A stretch of 64,000 bases of DNA from Sorangium cellulosum So0157-2 (GTDB lineage Bacteria > Myxococcota_A > Polyangia > Polyangiales > Polyangiaceae). Below are positions 46,870 to 56,730 of the stretch, piece by piece. The position numbers and the translations under genes are program-made. The first letter of the stretch is position 1. Each line of letters starts with the position of its first letter. The stretch spans positions 1,488,001 through 1,552,000 of the forward strand of contig NC_021658.1 of NCBI RefSeq assembly GCF_000418325.1, given 5' to 3'. The notes under the pieces are model-generated. The model did no database searches, had not been told where the DNA came from, and saw only the letters and a list, made by a program, of their open reading frames with translations.

Positions 46870-49800
46870 CCGGCTCGGCGCCGCGTTCGTCCGCCTCCGT
46901 CGGGCTCAGCGGGAGCTCCACGATGAACGTCGCGCCGGCGCCCGGCTGGCTCTCCACGCGGATGGATCCGCCATGCGCGCTCACGATGCAGCGCGCGATA
47001 TACAGCCCAAGGCCGAGGCCGCCGAAGTTGCAGACCGACACCGCGCGCTCGAAGCGCTCGAAGATCCTGGCCTGATCCGCCTCCGCGATCCCGATCCCAT
47101 GATCTCGGACCGCCAGCAGGGCGCGGCCTTCCCGCAGGCGCAGGCTGACGTGAATGGGGCCGCCGGCGCCGTACTTCATCGCGTTCGACAGGAGGTTGAG
47201 CAGGACCTGCTCCACGCGAGACGGATCCCAGCGCCCGATCACGGGCTCGCCCAGATCGAGCTCGGTCCGGCAGCCTGCGTCGGCGAGCTGCTGGCTCAGC
47301 CGCTCGATCACGTCGCGGATCAGGTCCGTGAGACCGACGGGCGCGCGCGCGAGCGTCAGCCGCCCGGCGTTCAGCGTCGTGACGTCGAGCAGCTCGTTCA
47401 CGAGGTGTCCGAGCCGCGCGAGCTGGCGATGGAAGACGCGGAGCGCCCCCTCGATCCGCTCCGGGGTGAGCTCCGCGCGCTGGTGGCGGCGCACGAGCAG
47501 CTCGACGCGCTGCGCCTGCAGCTGCAGCGAGGTCAGCGGCGTCTTGAGCTCGTGGGAGGCGACGACGAGGAACTCGTCCCTCCGCGCGATGGCCTCCTGG
47601 GCGTCGGCGAACAGACGGACGTTGTCGAGCGCGAGCGCCGCGCGGTACCCGAGCTCCTCGGCCAGCCGCAGGTCGGCGGGGCCGTAGCGGCGCCGGGGCG
47701 TGGTCGAGAGCAGGGTCATGACCCCGAAGCGCCGGTCGCGCGCGACCAGCGGAACCCGGAGGAACGCGTGGAGCTCCAGCTGCTGCAGCAGGGGCGCGGC
47801 GCGGAGGTCGCCCACCTCGGGCCGGTCGAGCGACGCCGCTGCCAGGGGCCGCAGCGCGTCCACGACCGCGTCGGCCAGCTCGGCGGACACCCCTGCGGTC
47901 ACCGTGTGTCCCAGGGCGCCGCGGGCGAGGTCGACGTCGATGACGCACTGGTCGGCCAGCTCGGGCACCGCGAGCTGCGCCACGCTCTCGAGGGTCGCGC
48001 TGTAGCCGAGGGCCATCAGCCTGCGGCTCGCCTCGGCCAGGAAGCGCTCGGCCCGCTCGGCGCGCTTGCGCTCCGTGATGTCGGTGGAGATGCCGCCGAG
48101 CGCGGAGGGCGTCGGCCCCTCGCCGAGAGGGAACTTGACCGACAGGAAGGTGTGCAGCCCGTCCTCCAGCGGCACCTCCTCCTCCCACTCCATCGGCACG
48201 CCCGCAGCCAGCACCCGCCGGTCATGGTCTTCGATGGCCGCGGCGAGCGGAGCCGGGAACACATCGGCGACCGTCTTGCCGAGGATCTGCTCGGGCGGCA
48301 GGCGCAAGGTGCTGCTCACGTGCCGGTTGGCGAGCAGATGCCGTCCTTGGTGATCCTTGACGTAGATGGACGCCGGTGAGTTGTCGATGATGGCCTGGAG
48401 GATCTGCTGGTTGGTCTTCAGCGCCTGTTCCGCCCGCCGTCGCTCGGCGTTCTCCTGCTCCAGCTCGGCATAGAGCAGGGCATTCTCCAGCGAGATCGCC
48501 GACTGCGAGGCGAGCAGCTCGACGACGCTGAGCCGCCCGGGGGTGAAGGCGCCGGTGACGAGGTTGTTCTCCAGGTAGAGCAGGCCGAGCAGCCGGCCCT
48601 GGCGCACGATCGGGAGGCACAGCACCGATCTCGGGCGCCTGCGCCTGAAATACTCGTCCTCCATGAAGGGGTGCCGGGCGGCGGCGTCGTCGAGCAGCAC
48701 GCGCTGGTGGCTGCGGCGAACATAGTTGAGGACCGACTGCGGCAGCGCGGCCGAAGACGCCTCGTCGGCGCCGAGCAGCCGCACCGCGCCGCTCGGCGCC
48801 TCGATCGCCGCGGTCCACGCATGCTCACCCCGGACCAGGACCACGCATCCCGCCTCGGCGCCCGCGTGCTCGACCACGATGCGCAGCAGCATCTCGAGCA
48901 GGCGCGGGAGCTTGAGCTCGCCGGAGATGCGCTGCGAGGCCTTGACCACGGACAGGACGTCGAACTGCTCGGCCCGCACGGCGAAGGTGACGGTCGGCGC
49001 GATCGGCTTGCGGTCGACGAGGTGGGAATAGCGCTGGTCGAGCTGCTCCACCTTGGCGTGGGCGCCCCAGCGAGAGAAGCCGGCGCGGGCCTTCTGCAGG
49101 TAGGCGCCTTCGGGGATGGACAGGCCGCGCGCGCGGTAGAACCCCGCGGCGAGCTCGCAGGCGATGGCCTCGTGCTGGACGAAGCCGCCCTCCCGCGCCG
49201 ACGCGATGGCCTGCTCGTAGAGCCGGGCGGCCTCCGGGTCGTGCCCTCGGAGCCGGGCGATTTCGGCGCGGACCAGCGCGTGCTTGTGGAGGAAATTGTC
49301 GGGGCAGCTGCTGGCCCACTCGCCGAGCTGCCGCTCGCAGTCGAGGAGCTGCGCGGGGAGCGCTCCGAGCGGGGACGGCTGCGCCTCGTCGCCGAGGGCC
49401 GCCAGCGAGAGCGCGAGGTAATAGACGTTCTCGGCGATGAGCGCGTACGGCTCGGTCCTCCAGGGGTGCTCGACCGTCACGCGGGTCGCCGCCGCCAGCG
49501 CCTCCCTGGGAGAGCCGAGCACGAAGAGCGCCTGGGCCTCCAAGCTGTAATAGAGGCCGCGAGCGCCCTGGAGATCCCCCTCCTCCAGCCGCGCCTCGAA
49601 GGCCGACCGATCCAGATCGGAGCCATCCAGCGTCGGGAAGCGGACCGGCCTACCTCGCAGCGTGTGGACCATGGCGTGGCCGCCGACGAGGGCGCTGTGC
49701 GCGAACGCGTAGCCGGCCCCGCGCACGAAGCCGAGGCGCTCTTCGACCTCGTGGAGCACGTCCTCGAGCGGCTCGCCGGAGAGCAGCGGGAACAGCGCGG

Positions 49801-52800
49801 CCCAGATGCCGTTGAAGCACGCCATGTTCACATGGCCGGACTCGGTCGCGGCGCTGAAGCCGGCGCGCGTATACGGATACGTCTCCCTGTAGTGGCGTGT
49901 CCAGAAGACGACCATCTGTCCGAAGAGGGTGAACACCTGCGATTTCGTGGTGAGAGAGCCGCTCCTGTCCGCCAGGTCATGGCCGAGCTTGCCGAACAGG
50001 TAAGCCTCCTGGTATCGCCCGAACCTCGGGCCGATCAGCCTCGCGAAGGCGGCGTACGCGAGGGCGGAGCTCTCGGCGTTGCCGTGCTGCAGGCTGAGCT
50101 TGACCATGCGCATGACGAGCAGATAGTGCAGGTCCTGGTCCACGAAGATCGCAGGGGCCGTCACCCCCTGAAGCACGTCCATCATGACCTTGATCTCCGG
50201 GTGCGTCATGGGCGGCAGGCGGATCAGGTCCTCGATCGGTCGGTCGCGCAGGGCCTGCCAGACGCTCTTCGTCTCCTCGTCGAGCCGCGCGCTCGAGGGG
50301 TGGAGCGGAAGATCGATGTCGCAGGCGCGGAGCCACGAGAGCCCGATCTCCACCGCGCGAGCGCATTGTCCGCGGGTCTGGGAGACGGCGGCGGCGAGCT
50401 CGACGGCGGCGGCCGTCTCGATCTTGGTCCTCGCGCGAGCCATGAGCTCTTCGAGGAGCCGCTCGGCTTCCTCGAGGCTGCCGGTGGTGTACGCGGAGCG
50501 CGCGCGCTCGAGGCTCAGGTCATAGGTCAGCTGGTACTGCGTCTCCCAGCGATCCTCGCCGAGGAGGGCCATGCCCGCGGCGAAGAGGGCGGCGGCGGAC
50601 TCGTGGGCCGCCGCGGCCCGGGCTCGCCTGCCGGCGCGGAGGTTCAGCGCGGCGAGGTCGCCCCGCTCCGCCGGGGAGCGGATGAGCGCGGCGCCGCGGT
50701 TGAGGTGGCCGACGATGTCGAAGAGCGTCTCCTCGCGCTCTCCCGCGCTTCGACCCCTCAGGAGCAGCCGGCCGATGCAGAGGTGCACCTCGGCGAGCTG
50801 CGCCGGCGGGATGAGCGCGTGGGCGGCCTGCTGCACGCGGTCGTGGAGGAACCGGTAGTCGCCGTTCCGGCGGAGGAGCAGCCCCTCGCGCACCGCCTCC
50901 TCGAGCGCGTCGCGGAGCTCCGCCGCCTGACGGTTCGCGACCACCGCGAGGGTGTCGAGGGTGAGGCTGCTGCCGAGGCACGCGGCGAGCTTGAGCGCGT
51001 CCTGCGTCGAGGCCGAGAGTCGCTTCAGCTTGCCCACCATCAGGTCGACGACGTTGTCGCTGAAGCCCTTGCCGCGGATCGCGGCGATGTCCCACCGCCA
51101 CGCCGCCTCGCCCGCATCGAAGGCGATGAGCCCCTCTTCGTGCAGCGCGAGCAGGAGCTGGAGCACGAAGAACGGGTTGCCGCCGGTCTTCTCGTAGACC
51201 AGCCGCGAGAGCGGCTCGACCTGGTCGGCGCCGGCGTGGACCGCCCCGGCGACGAGCGCTCCGACGTCGGAGGCCGAGAGCGGCGCGAGGACGATGTCGC
51301 CGATGACGGCGCCGCGCTTCCGCGCGTCGGCCAGCATGAGCGACAGCGGGTGCGCCGGGCCGACCTCGTTGTCCCGGTAGGCGCCGATCAAGAGGAGGTG
51401 CGAGGCCTCGGCGTGCGTGATGAGCTGATCGAGCAGCTGGAGGCTCGCCGCGTCGGCCCATTGCAGATCGTCCAGGAAGAGCACCATCGGGCGCTCCTTC
51501 TGCGCGCACGCCGCGACGAAGCGCTGGAGCGTCGCGTGCACCCGGTGCCGGGCCTCGACCGCGGGGAGCTCCGGCGCGGGCGGCTGCGGGCCGAGGAGCA
51601 GCTCGAGCTCGGGGAGCACGCCGGCGAGCAGCCCGCCGTTCGGTCCGAGGGCCTCCCGGAGGCGCTGCCTCCAGCGCTCGAGCTCCTCCTCGCTCACGCA
51701 CAGGATCTCCTGCACCAGCCCCCGGAACGCCTGGAGAAAGGCGTGGTACGGGATGTCCCCCTCGAGCTGATCGAACTTGCCCGAGAGGAAGAACCCCCGC
51801 TCCCTCACGACCGGCCGGTGCAGCTCGGCCACGAGCGACGACTTGCCGATGCCCGAATAACCCGACACGAGCACGAGCTCTGGCCGGCCCTGCGTCACCA
51901 CCCGCTCGAACGCGGCGAGCAGCGCCTCCACCTCGCGCTCGCGCCCGTACAGCCGCTGCGGGACCTGGAACCGGTCCGAGAGGTCGCGCTGCCCGAGCGG
52001 GAAGCGCTGGATGGCGCCGGTCGCCCGCCACCGGGCGAAGCACGCGTCCAGGTCGTGCCGCAGCCCGAGCGCGCTCTGGTAACGCTCCTCGGCGGCCTTG
52101 GCGAGCAGCTTGAGCACGACCGCGGACAGGAGCGGTGGAATCGAGGGGACGATCGCGTGCGCCGCCGGCGGCTTCTTCGCAATGTGGCAATAGACCCACT
52201 CGACGGGATCGCTGGCCCGGAACGGCAAGGTGCCAGTCAGCATCTCGTGGAAGGTGACGCCGAGGGAGTAAAGATCGGTCCGCTCGTCGATCCACCGGTT
52301 CATCCGCCCTGTCTGCTCGGGCGCCATGTAGGCCAGCGTCCCCTCGATGAGCCCGTGGCGGACGACGTCCTGGGGCTCCCGGGGCGAGAGGCAGGCGATC
52401 CCGAGGTCGGTGATCTTCACCTGCCCGGTCTCGGCGTTGTAGAGCAGGTTCTGGGGTTTGATGTCCTTGTGGATGACGTGGTGTCGGTGCAGCTCGGCGA
52501 GCGCGTCGGTCAGGCGGAGGGCGAGGGGGAAGAAGCGTTCGAGCGGCATCGGCTCTCCGAGGAGCCGTTCGAGCGAGCGGCCGCCGAAATCCTCCAGGAT
52601 CAGCGTCGCCTGGCCGCCGGCCGATCCGAGCGCGTAGACCTTGGCGACGGCCGGCGTGTTCAGCGCCGCGGCGACCTCGCGCTCGTGGCGCAGCCGCCCG
52701 AGGGCGCGAGCGTCGGCGTGGTCGCGCCGCAGGACCTTGAGCACCACGGGGAGGCCGTCGTCCTCGCGCACGGCCCGGTAAAGAAGGGTGTCTGAACCCT

Positions 52801-52870
52801 CGTAGAGGACCGCGATGATGGCATAACGGGACGACGCCCCGTGATCGGTGCAGACGGGAATCGTGTTCAC
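46865..52870 (-). CDS. trifunctional Ser/Thr kinase / AAA ATPase / sensor histidine kinase
   Basis: 2001 residues. Hanks kinase domain (16-270) with VVLKVLR Lys, HKDIKPQN in place of HRD, and ITDLGIA in place of DFG, then AYMAPEQTGR. A large ATPase (about 310-650) has YGREREVEALL, Walker A SGYSGIGKSSLV near 337 and Walker B MVLFLDDLQWADAASLQLL. A helical, TPR-like middle leads to a GAF domain (about 1300-1460), a PAS domain (about 1480-1590) and a second GAF (about 1600-1745). A histidine kinase closes it: His1773 in ASHELKTPL, N box LLSNAMKYG, DHGIGI, FERFER, GLGLGLYI. It is a fused sensor for Ser/Thr and His-Asp signalling; partner response regulator unknown. GTG start at 52870 with weak ribosome-binding site. 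Confidence 0.95.
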   Translation of the reverse strand: MNTIPVCTDHGASSRYAIIAVLYEGSDTLLYRAVREDDGLPVVLKVLRRDHADARALGRLRHEREVAAALNTPAVAKVYALGSAGGQATLILEDFGGRSLERLLGEPMPLERFFPLALRLTDALAELHRHHVIHKDIKPQNLLYNAETGQVKITDLGIACLSPREPQDVVRHGLIEGTLAYMAPEQTGRMNRWIDERTDLYSLGVTFHEMLTGTLPFRASDPVEWVYCHIAKKPPAAHAIVPSIPPLLSAVVLKLLAKAAEERYQSALGLRHDLDACFARWRATGAIQRFPLGQRDLSDRFQVPQRLYGREREVEALLAAFERVVTQGRPELVLVSGYSGIGKSSLVAELHRPVVRERGFFLSGKFDQLEGDIPYHAFLQAFRGLVQEILCVSEEELERWRQRLREALGPNGGLLAGVLPELELLLGPQPPAPELPAVEARHRVHATLQRFVAACAQKERPMVLFLDDLQWADAASLQLLDQLITHAEASHLLLIGAYRDNEVGPAHPLSLMLADARKRGAVIGDIVLAPLSASDVGALVAGAVHAGADQVEPLSRLVYEKTGGNPFFVLQLLLALHEEGLIAFDAGEAAWRWDIAAIRGKGFSDNVVDLMVGKLKRLSASTQDALKLAACLGSSLTLDTLAVVANRQAAELRDALEEAVREGLLLRRNGDYRFLHDRVQQAAHALIPPAQLAEVHLCIGRLLLRGRSAGEREETLFDIVGHLNRGAALIRSPAERGDLAALNLRAGRRARAAAAHESAAALFAAGMALLGEDRWETQYQLTYDLSLERARSAYTTGSLEEAERLLEELMARARTKIETAAAVELAAAVSQTRGQCARAVEIGLSWLRACDIDLPLHPSSARLDEETKSVWQALRDRPIEDLIRLPPMTHPEIKVMMDVLQGVTAPAIFVDQDLHYLLVMRMVKLSLQHGNAESSALAYAAFARLIGPRFGRYQEAYLFGKLGHDLADRSGSLTTKSQVFTLFGQMVVFWTRHYRETYPYTRAGFSAATESGHVNMACFNGIWAALFPLLSGEPLEDVLHEVEERLGFVRGAGYAFAHSALVGGHAMVHTLRGRPVRFPTLDGSDLDRSAFEARLEEGDLQGARGLYYSLEAQALFVLGSPREALAAATRVTVEHPWRTEPYALIAENVYYLALSLAALGDEAQPSPLGALPAQLLDCERQLGEWASSCPDNFLHKHALVRAEIARLRGHDPEAARLYEQAIASAREGGFVQHEAIACELAAGFYRARGLSIPEGAYLQKARAGFSRWGAHAKVEQLDQRYSHLVDRKPIAPTVTFAVRAEQFDVLSVVKASQRISGELKLPRLLEMLLRIVVEHAGAEAGCVVLVRGEHAWTAAIEAPSGAVRLLGADEASSAALPQSVLNYVRRSHQRVLLDDAAARHPFMEDEYFRRRRPRSVLCLPIVRQGRLLGLLYLENNLVTGAFTPGRLSVVELLASQSAISLENALLYAELEQENAERRRAEQALKTNQQILQAIIDNSPASIYVKDHQGRHLLANRHVSSTLRLPPEQILGKTVADVFPAPLAAAIEDHDRRVLAAGVPMEWEEEVPLEDGLHTFLSVKFPLGEGPTPSALGGISTDITERKRAERAERFLAEASRRLMALGYSATLESVAQLAVPELADQCVIDVDLARGALGHTVTAGVSAELADAVVDALRPLAAASLDRPEVGDLRAAPLLQQLELHAFLRVPLVARDRRFGVMTLLSTTPRRRYGPADLRLAEELGYRAALALDNVRLFADAQEAIARRDEFLVVASHELKTPLTSLQLQAQRVELLVRRHQRAELTPERIEGALRVFHRQLARLGHLVNELLDVTTLNAGRLTLARAPVGLTDLIRDVIERLSQQLADAGCRTELDLGEPVIGRWDPSRVEQVLLNLLSNAMKYGAGGPIHVSLRLREGRALLAVRDHGIGIAEADQARIFERFERAVSVCNFGGLGLGLYIARCIVSAHGGSIRVESQPGAGATFIVELPLSPTEADERGAEPA

Positions 52871-53114
52871 AGGAGCGGTGCGACGGGGAATGTGCGACGC
52901 ATGCTGCCATGGTCGGCGCGCATCGCCATCGCTTTGAGCGGGGCGCTCGTCGGGGGGCCGCTCCGCGGAAATCCTGGAAGCTCGAGCGCTTGACGTGAGC
53001 CGCGGCCGCGCAGCGGAGGCCAGGTGCGGGCCGAGCGGGATCTCCTTGCGCGGGACCGGGCGCGGTCGCGGGCCCGCGCCGCACCGGCGCAGGGCCCGCG
53101 ACTCCGACGCTGGC

Positions 53115-54632
53115 TCAGGGCGAGCCGGTGTACTTGAACTCGAGGAGCGCCCCCGGGTTCTCCAGGACGTTCGTGGCGCCGCCGTTCGGTCCGCCCGTGT
53201 TCCCGGCGGTGTCCGTGATGATGTAGAGCGTCCGGCGGTCCGGGCTCCAGGCGAGATCGCGGTAGCGGTTCGTGGTGTCGAAGTGGACGACGGGCTCGCC
53301 GACCACGGACTTCCCGTTCGGGCTCAGCTTCACCCGGTAGAGCGCGCCCTTCTTCAGGCTGGTCATCAGGAGCGAGTTCCCCCACCCGGGGATGCCGTGC
53401 CACCCGGTGGGGTAGTAGTGGAGCGACGAGGGCGCGATCGTCGGCCAGCACATGTACTGGAGGAACCCGCACGCCGGATCGAAGAACTGGTAGTCGTCCT
53501 CGACGGTGAAGAAGGTGAGGAGCGGCTCCTTGAAGTCCGGATGGCTGAAGGCGCTCTCCTCTTGCTGCGGGACGGAGGGCGGGGCCTGGTAGTCGTTCCA
53601 CGCGAGCTCCTCGCACGGCGTCGGGCTCGAGGCCGACCAGTTGTCGTACGTGTAGGCCTGGTTGTCCTGATACCCCGCGACGTGAGGCCAGCCGTAGTTC
53701 TTGCCGGGCTTGATGAGGTTCAGCTCGTCGTCGGTCTTCGGCCCGTGCTCGTTCGCATACAGCTTGCCGCCGCGACCGAACGTGAGGCCCTGCGGGTTGC
53801 GGTGGCCGTACGAGTAGACATGGCTCCGGACGCCGTCGATCCGCGGGTTGTCGTGCGGGATCGAGCCGTCGAGGTTCAAGCGCAGGACCTTGCCGACGTA
53901 CGTCGACCAGTCCTTCGCCGCGACCTGGGCCTTCGTGGGCAGAGCCTGCGCGCGGATCGGGAGGCACTTCCTGTCGAACTGGTTGTTCCCCTGATCGCCG
54001 ATCGTGTAATAGAGCTTCCGATCAGGGCCGAACAGGAGCCGCGCGGAGTTGTGATCGTTGCTCCCCGGCAGGCCCGTGATCACGTCGAAGGGGCTCCCCA
54101 GCGTCTCGGTCGCCGGGTCGTACGTGTAGCGGCGGATCTTCGTCCTGAGGTCCACCGCCGTGCCGGGATCGGCGTCATAGGTGTACGAGACGTACACGTA
54201 GTCTCTCCCCTTGCCCGTCAGCAGATCCGGGTGCAGCGCCAGGGCCAGGAGGCCGTCCTGACCCCCCGCCTGGTACACCTCCGAGATGGTGATCGCCGTG
54301 GTCCGCACGCCGTCCTCCGGCCTCACGCGCACGACGCGCTTTCCGGTGCGCTCGGTCAACCACAGGTGGTCGTCCGGCCCCCAGACGAGCCGCATCGGAT
54401 AGTCGAAACCCCGGGTGATCTCGCGCGACGTGAAGGACGTGTCGTCGGCGGCGGCGCCGGCCTGATCCTGGTCATGGTCGAAATCATGAGCGAAGATGGC
54501 GTCGGCGTGAGCTTCGACCGGCTCGTCCAGGGGATCCGCCTGGACGCACCCGATGACGGCCAACGAAGCCGTGGTGAGCAAACCAACTTGAGCCAGGAAA
54601 ACAGCTGGGCCGCGTGAGATAACAAGCGACAT
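53115..54632 (-). CDS. PQQ-dependent sugar dehydrogenase, glucose/sorbosone dehydrogenase family
   Basis: 505 residues. Signal with lipobox LTTASLAVIGC-V. The glucose/sorbosone dehydrogenase-type six-bladed propeller has recognisable strands: ITRGFDYPMRLVWGPDDHLWLTER, QDGLLALALHPDLL, NDHNSARLLFGPDRKLYYTIGDQG, SHVYSYGHRNPQGLTFG, KLYANEHGPKTDDELNLIKPGKNYGWP and WGNSLLMTSLKKGALYRVKL. The histidine and arginine in these motifs, including GHRNPQG, are family residues for PQQ and substrate. It oxidises aldoses in the periplasm or outside the cell. GAGGTAG lies six bases before the ATG. It stands alone; no PQQ synthesis gene is in the window. Confidence 0.92.
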   Translation of the reverse strand: MSLVISRGPAVFLAQVGLLTTASLAVIGCVQADPLDEPVEAHADAIFAHDFDHDQDQAGAAADDTSFTSREITRGFDYPMRLVWGPDDHLWLTERTGKRVVRVRPEDGVRTTAITISEVYQAGGQDGLLALALHPDLLTGKGRDYVYVSYTYDADPGTAVDLRTKIRRYTYDPATETLGSPFDVITGLPGSNDHNSARLLFGPDRKLYYTIGDQGNNQFDRKCLPIRAQALPTKAQVAAKDWSTYVGKVLRLNLDGSIPHDNPRIDGVRSHVYSYGHRNPQGLTFGRGGKLYANEHGPKTDDELNLIKPGKNYGWPHVAGYQDNQAYTYDNWSASSPTPCEELAWNDYQAPPSVPQQEESAFSHPDFKEPLLTFFTVEDDYQFFDPACGFLQYMCWPTIAPSSLHYYPTGWHGIPGWGNSLLMTSLKKGALYRVKLSPNGKSVVGEPVVHFDTTNRYRDLAWSPDRRTLYIITDTAGNTGGPNGGATNVLENPGALLEFKYTGSP

Positions 54633-55509
54633 AGAACTACCTCACTGTTTCGTTTCAAGTGACGTTGCCGACCAAATCCCACCGCTCCAGGCGCGGTGGA
54701 CGCGCTGGACAAAGCTTCGGCATCTACCGGGGACCGCATGGCTTCCGGTAAGTTGCACCCCCGATTAGGGTAAGGTCTTTACTATAGCAAGCGCAGAGGT
54801 CGTCCGCACTGTCAAGGTTGATTTACGACGCCGGCACATGACGAGCGCGTGGCCGAGATGACGAGTCCAGTGGCACGGAGGTTGCTGCTCTGGCCAGCGC
54901 GTCACGTGATGGCGACACGGAGCGTGACGCGGAGCGCGACGCGGAGGCGACCCGCGGAGCGAGCCATCGCTGGCGGCGAGCGCACGATAGCGGCCCCTCA
55001 CACACGAAGAGATGAATTGACGAGACGCCGTGAGGACCTCTCCGGCGCCGAGGCGTCACGGCAGAAATCTCAATCGCAACGCGCGACGCGTGCACCTGAT
55101 CTGGGACGGAGCCCCGTCCCACGTCGCACGGGAGACCCCATGGCCACGCGGGCGAAGGGTCGCGCCTCGAACGCGCGGGCGCGGCGCTCGCAAAAAAGAT
55201 TGACGCCCGCTCCTGCGACACCTCCACTTGGTCATCGAGATGTCGCAAGAAAACTCCTTGGAATTGTAAAATTCTCCCTTCGGTGCGGAGACCGCGCCGG
55301 CGTGGAGACCAAGGGCGTGAGCCCGCTCGTCGATCTGGTCGTCTCGTCGCAGGTCGAGCGACCGGTGGAGATCGCGGGGCTCACCTCCTGCAACGACAGC
55401 GCACGGTGCCCCGGCGGCCAGGCCTGTCAGCCCGATCTCACCTGCCAGTGACCCTCGCCCATCGCGGCGCGACCGACAGTCCAGCTTACCAAGACAAGGA
55501 AACGAGACC
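54633..55509. other. 877-bp intergenic region with a gene remnant
   Basis: Divergent from the PQQ dehydrogenase. It is less GC-rich than most of the window. One open frame (54849-55451) is Arg/Thr-rich and not coded until its last 50 residues, which look like a real Cys-rich tail and are listed separately. On the minus strand TTGACA (54815-54810) and TATAGT (54786-54781) face each other at a spacing of 23 bases, too wide for a sigma-70 promoter. Confidence 0.5.
55302..55451 (+). pseudogene. Cys-rich C-terminal remnant
   Basis: Reads SPLVDLVVSSQVERPVEIAGL then TSCNDSARCPGGQACQPDLTCQ and a stop. The Cys spacing is that of secreted myxobacterial Cys modules. No start codon, signal sequence or upstream domain is present, and the sequence before it is not coded. 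It is probably the tail of a gene that has been lost. Confidence 0.35.
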
Positions 55510-56535
55510 ATGAAACGCGCTTCTCACCTCTCCTTGCTCCCCATCACCCTGGCGCTGCTCTCTCCCGTGCTCGGCTGCTCCGGCTCGGACACCGAGTCCT
55601 CGAGCGACGGAGCGACCGGCGCGTCGTCGAGCTCCGGCGGCTCCGCGACCACCGGAGGCGGCAGCACCACCGCGACCACCGGAGGCGGCAGCACCACCGC
55701 GACCACCGGAGGCGGCAGCACCACCGCGACCACCGGAGGCGGCAGCACCACCGCGACCACCGGCGGCGGAAGCACCACCACCGCGTCCACCGGCGGCGGG
55801 ACGACCGAGAAGTTCAGCTTCTTCGTGACCAGCCTCGCCGCCATGCGGGAGCTGTCGGGCTCCCAGGACGGCTTCGGGGGCGATCTCCGCTTCGGGGAGA
55901 CCGGCCCGGGCGCCGGCCTCCGCGGCGCGGACAAGATCTGCGCGACGATCGCCGAGAAGAGCCTGCCGGGCGCGGGGAGCAAGACGTGGCGCGCGTTCCT
56001 GAGCGCCGCGGCAGGCGAGGACGGCAAGCAGGTCGACGCGATCGATCGGATCGGCGAGGGACCCTGGTACGACCGCCTCGGCCGGCTGGTCGCCAACAAC
56101 AAGGAAGAGCTCGTGAACGAGCGCCCCTCCGGGGCCGACGAGGCGGTCGCCGACGATCTGCCGAACGAGGACGGCGTCCCCAACCACCAGCCCGATCCGA
56201 GCCAGCCGGCGGTGGACAACCACGACACGATGACCGGGAGCAACGCGGAGGGGCGGCTCTATGGCGCGACGGCCACGTGCAGCGATTGGACGAGCGCCGC
56301 AGCGGACAGGAACTCGAGACCGCGTCTCGGGCACTCGTGGCCGAGGAACTTCGGCGGCGGCGGGACCGGCGGCCCGGGCGGCATCAACATGGCCCACTGG
56401 ATGTCGGCCCACGAAGCGCCCGGGTGCACCCCGGGCGTCAACCTCGTGGACGCGGGGGGACCGGCGCAGGGCGCGACCAGCGTCGGCTCCGGCGGCGGTT
56501 ACGGCGGGATCTACTGCTTTGCCCTGACGCCCTGA
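55510..56535 (+). CDS. lipoprotein with repeat linker and lectin/endostatin-like domain
   Basis: 341 residues. Signal with lipobox SPVLGC-S. A linker is built of near-perfect eight-residue repeats TTGGGSTTA-type (encoded by 24-bp tandem repeats at about 55660-55790). The C-terminal domain has GLRGADKICATIAEKSLPGAGSKTWRAFLS, WYDRLGRLVANNKEELV, GRLYGATATCSDWTSAA, LGHSWP and GGGYGGIYCFA. This matches secreted DUF1554-like/endostatin-fold domains with sequence pattern of C-type lectins. It probably binds a surface ligand. AAGGA precedes the ATG. Downstream 195 bp away is another secreted lipoprotein on the same strand. Confidence 0.85.
   Translation: MKRASHLSLLPITLALLSPVLGCSGSDTESSSDGATGASSSSGGSATTGGGSTTATTGGGSTTATTGGGSTTATTGGGSTTATTGGGSTTTASTGGGTTEKFSFFVTSLAAMRELSGSQDGFGGDLRFGETGPGAGLRGADKICATIAEKSLPGAGSKTWRAFLSAAAGEDGKQVDAIDRIGEGPWYDRLGRLVANNKEELVNERPSGADEAVADDLPNEDGVPNHQPDPSQPAVDNHDTMTGSNAEGRLYGATATCSDWTSAAADRNSRPRLGHSWPRNFGGGGTGGPGGINMAHWMSAHEAPGCTPGVNLVDAGGPAQGATSVGSGGGYGGIYCFALTP
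55660..55790 (+). repeat. 24-bp tandem repeat in a lipoprotein linker
   Basis: Unit ACCGGAGGCGGCAGCACC plus ACCGCG, about four near-identical copies followed by diverged ones. The unit length is a multiple of three, so copy-number change keeps frame and alters only linker length. Confidence 0.85.
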
Positions 56536-56730
56536 CGCCGGCGCGCCCGCGCGCCGCCCCTCGATCAGCTCACGTGTCTTGGAAGGGCCATTCGACGTCC
56601 TAGCCTCTCCGACGCAGAAAGGCTCACCGAGGCACACGATACCTCCTACGAGCCGACGAAACCACGCGCTCTTCGGGATCGCCCAGCCTGGCCCACCGTT
56701 TGCAATTCGTGGGCTCGAGAGGTGGCCCTC

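Noticed and set aside
48671..52795. 1374-residue plus-strand frame opposite the giant kinase
   Set aside because: Typical antisense open frame of high-GC DNA; sequence lacks domains while the other strand has complete kinase motifs.
54781..54815. TTGACA and TATAGT as a promoter of the PQQ dehydrogenase
   Set aside because: Spacing is 23 bases, outside the 16-19 accepted for sigma-70; kept only as a remark.
54849..55300. 200-codon plus-strand frame before the endostatin-like lipoprotein
   Set aside because: First 150 codons are Arg/Thr/Ser-rich and non-coding in character; only the last 50 codons look like coding sequence and are listed as a remnant.
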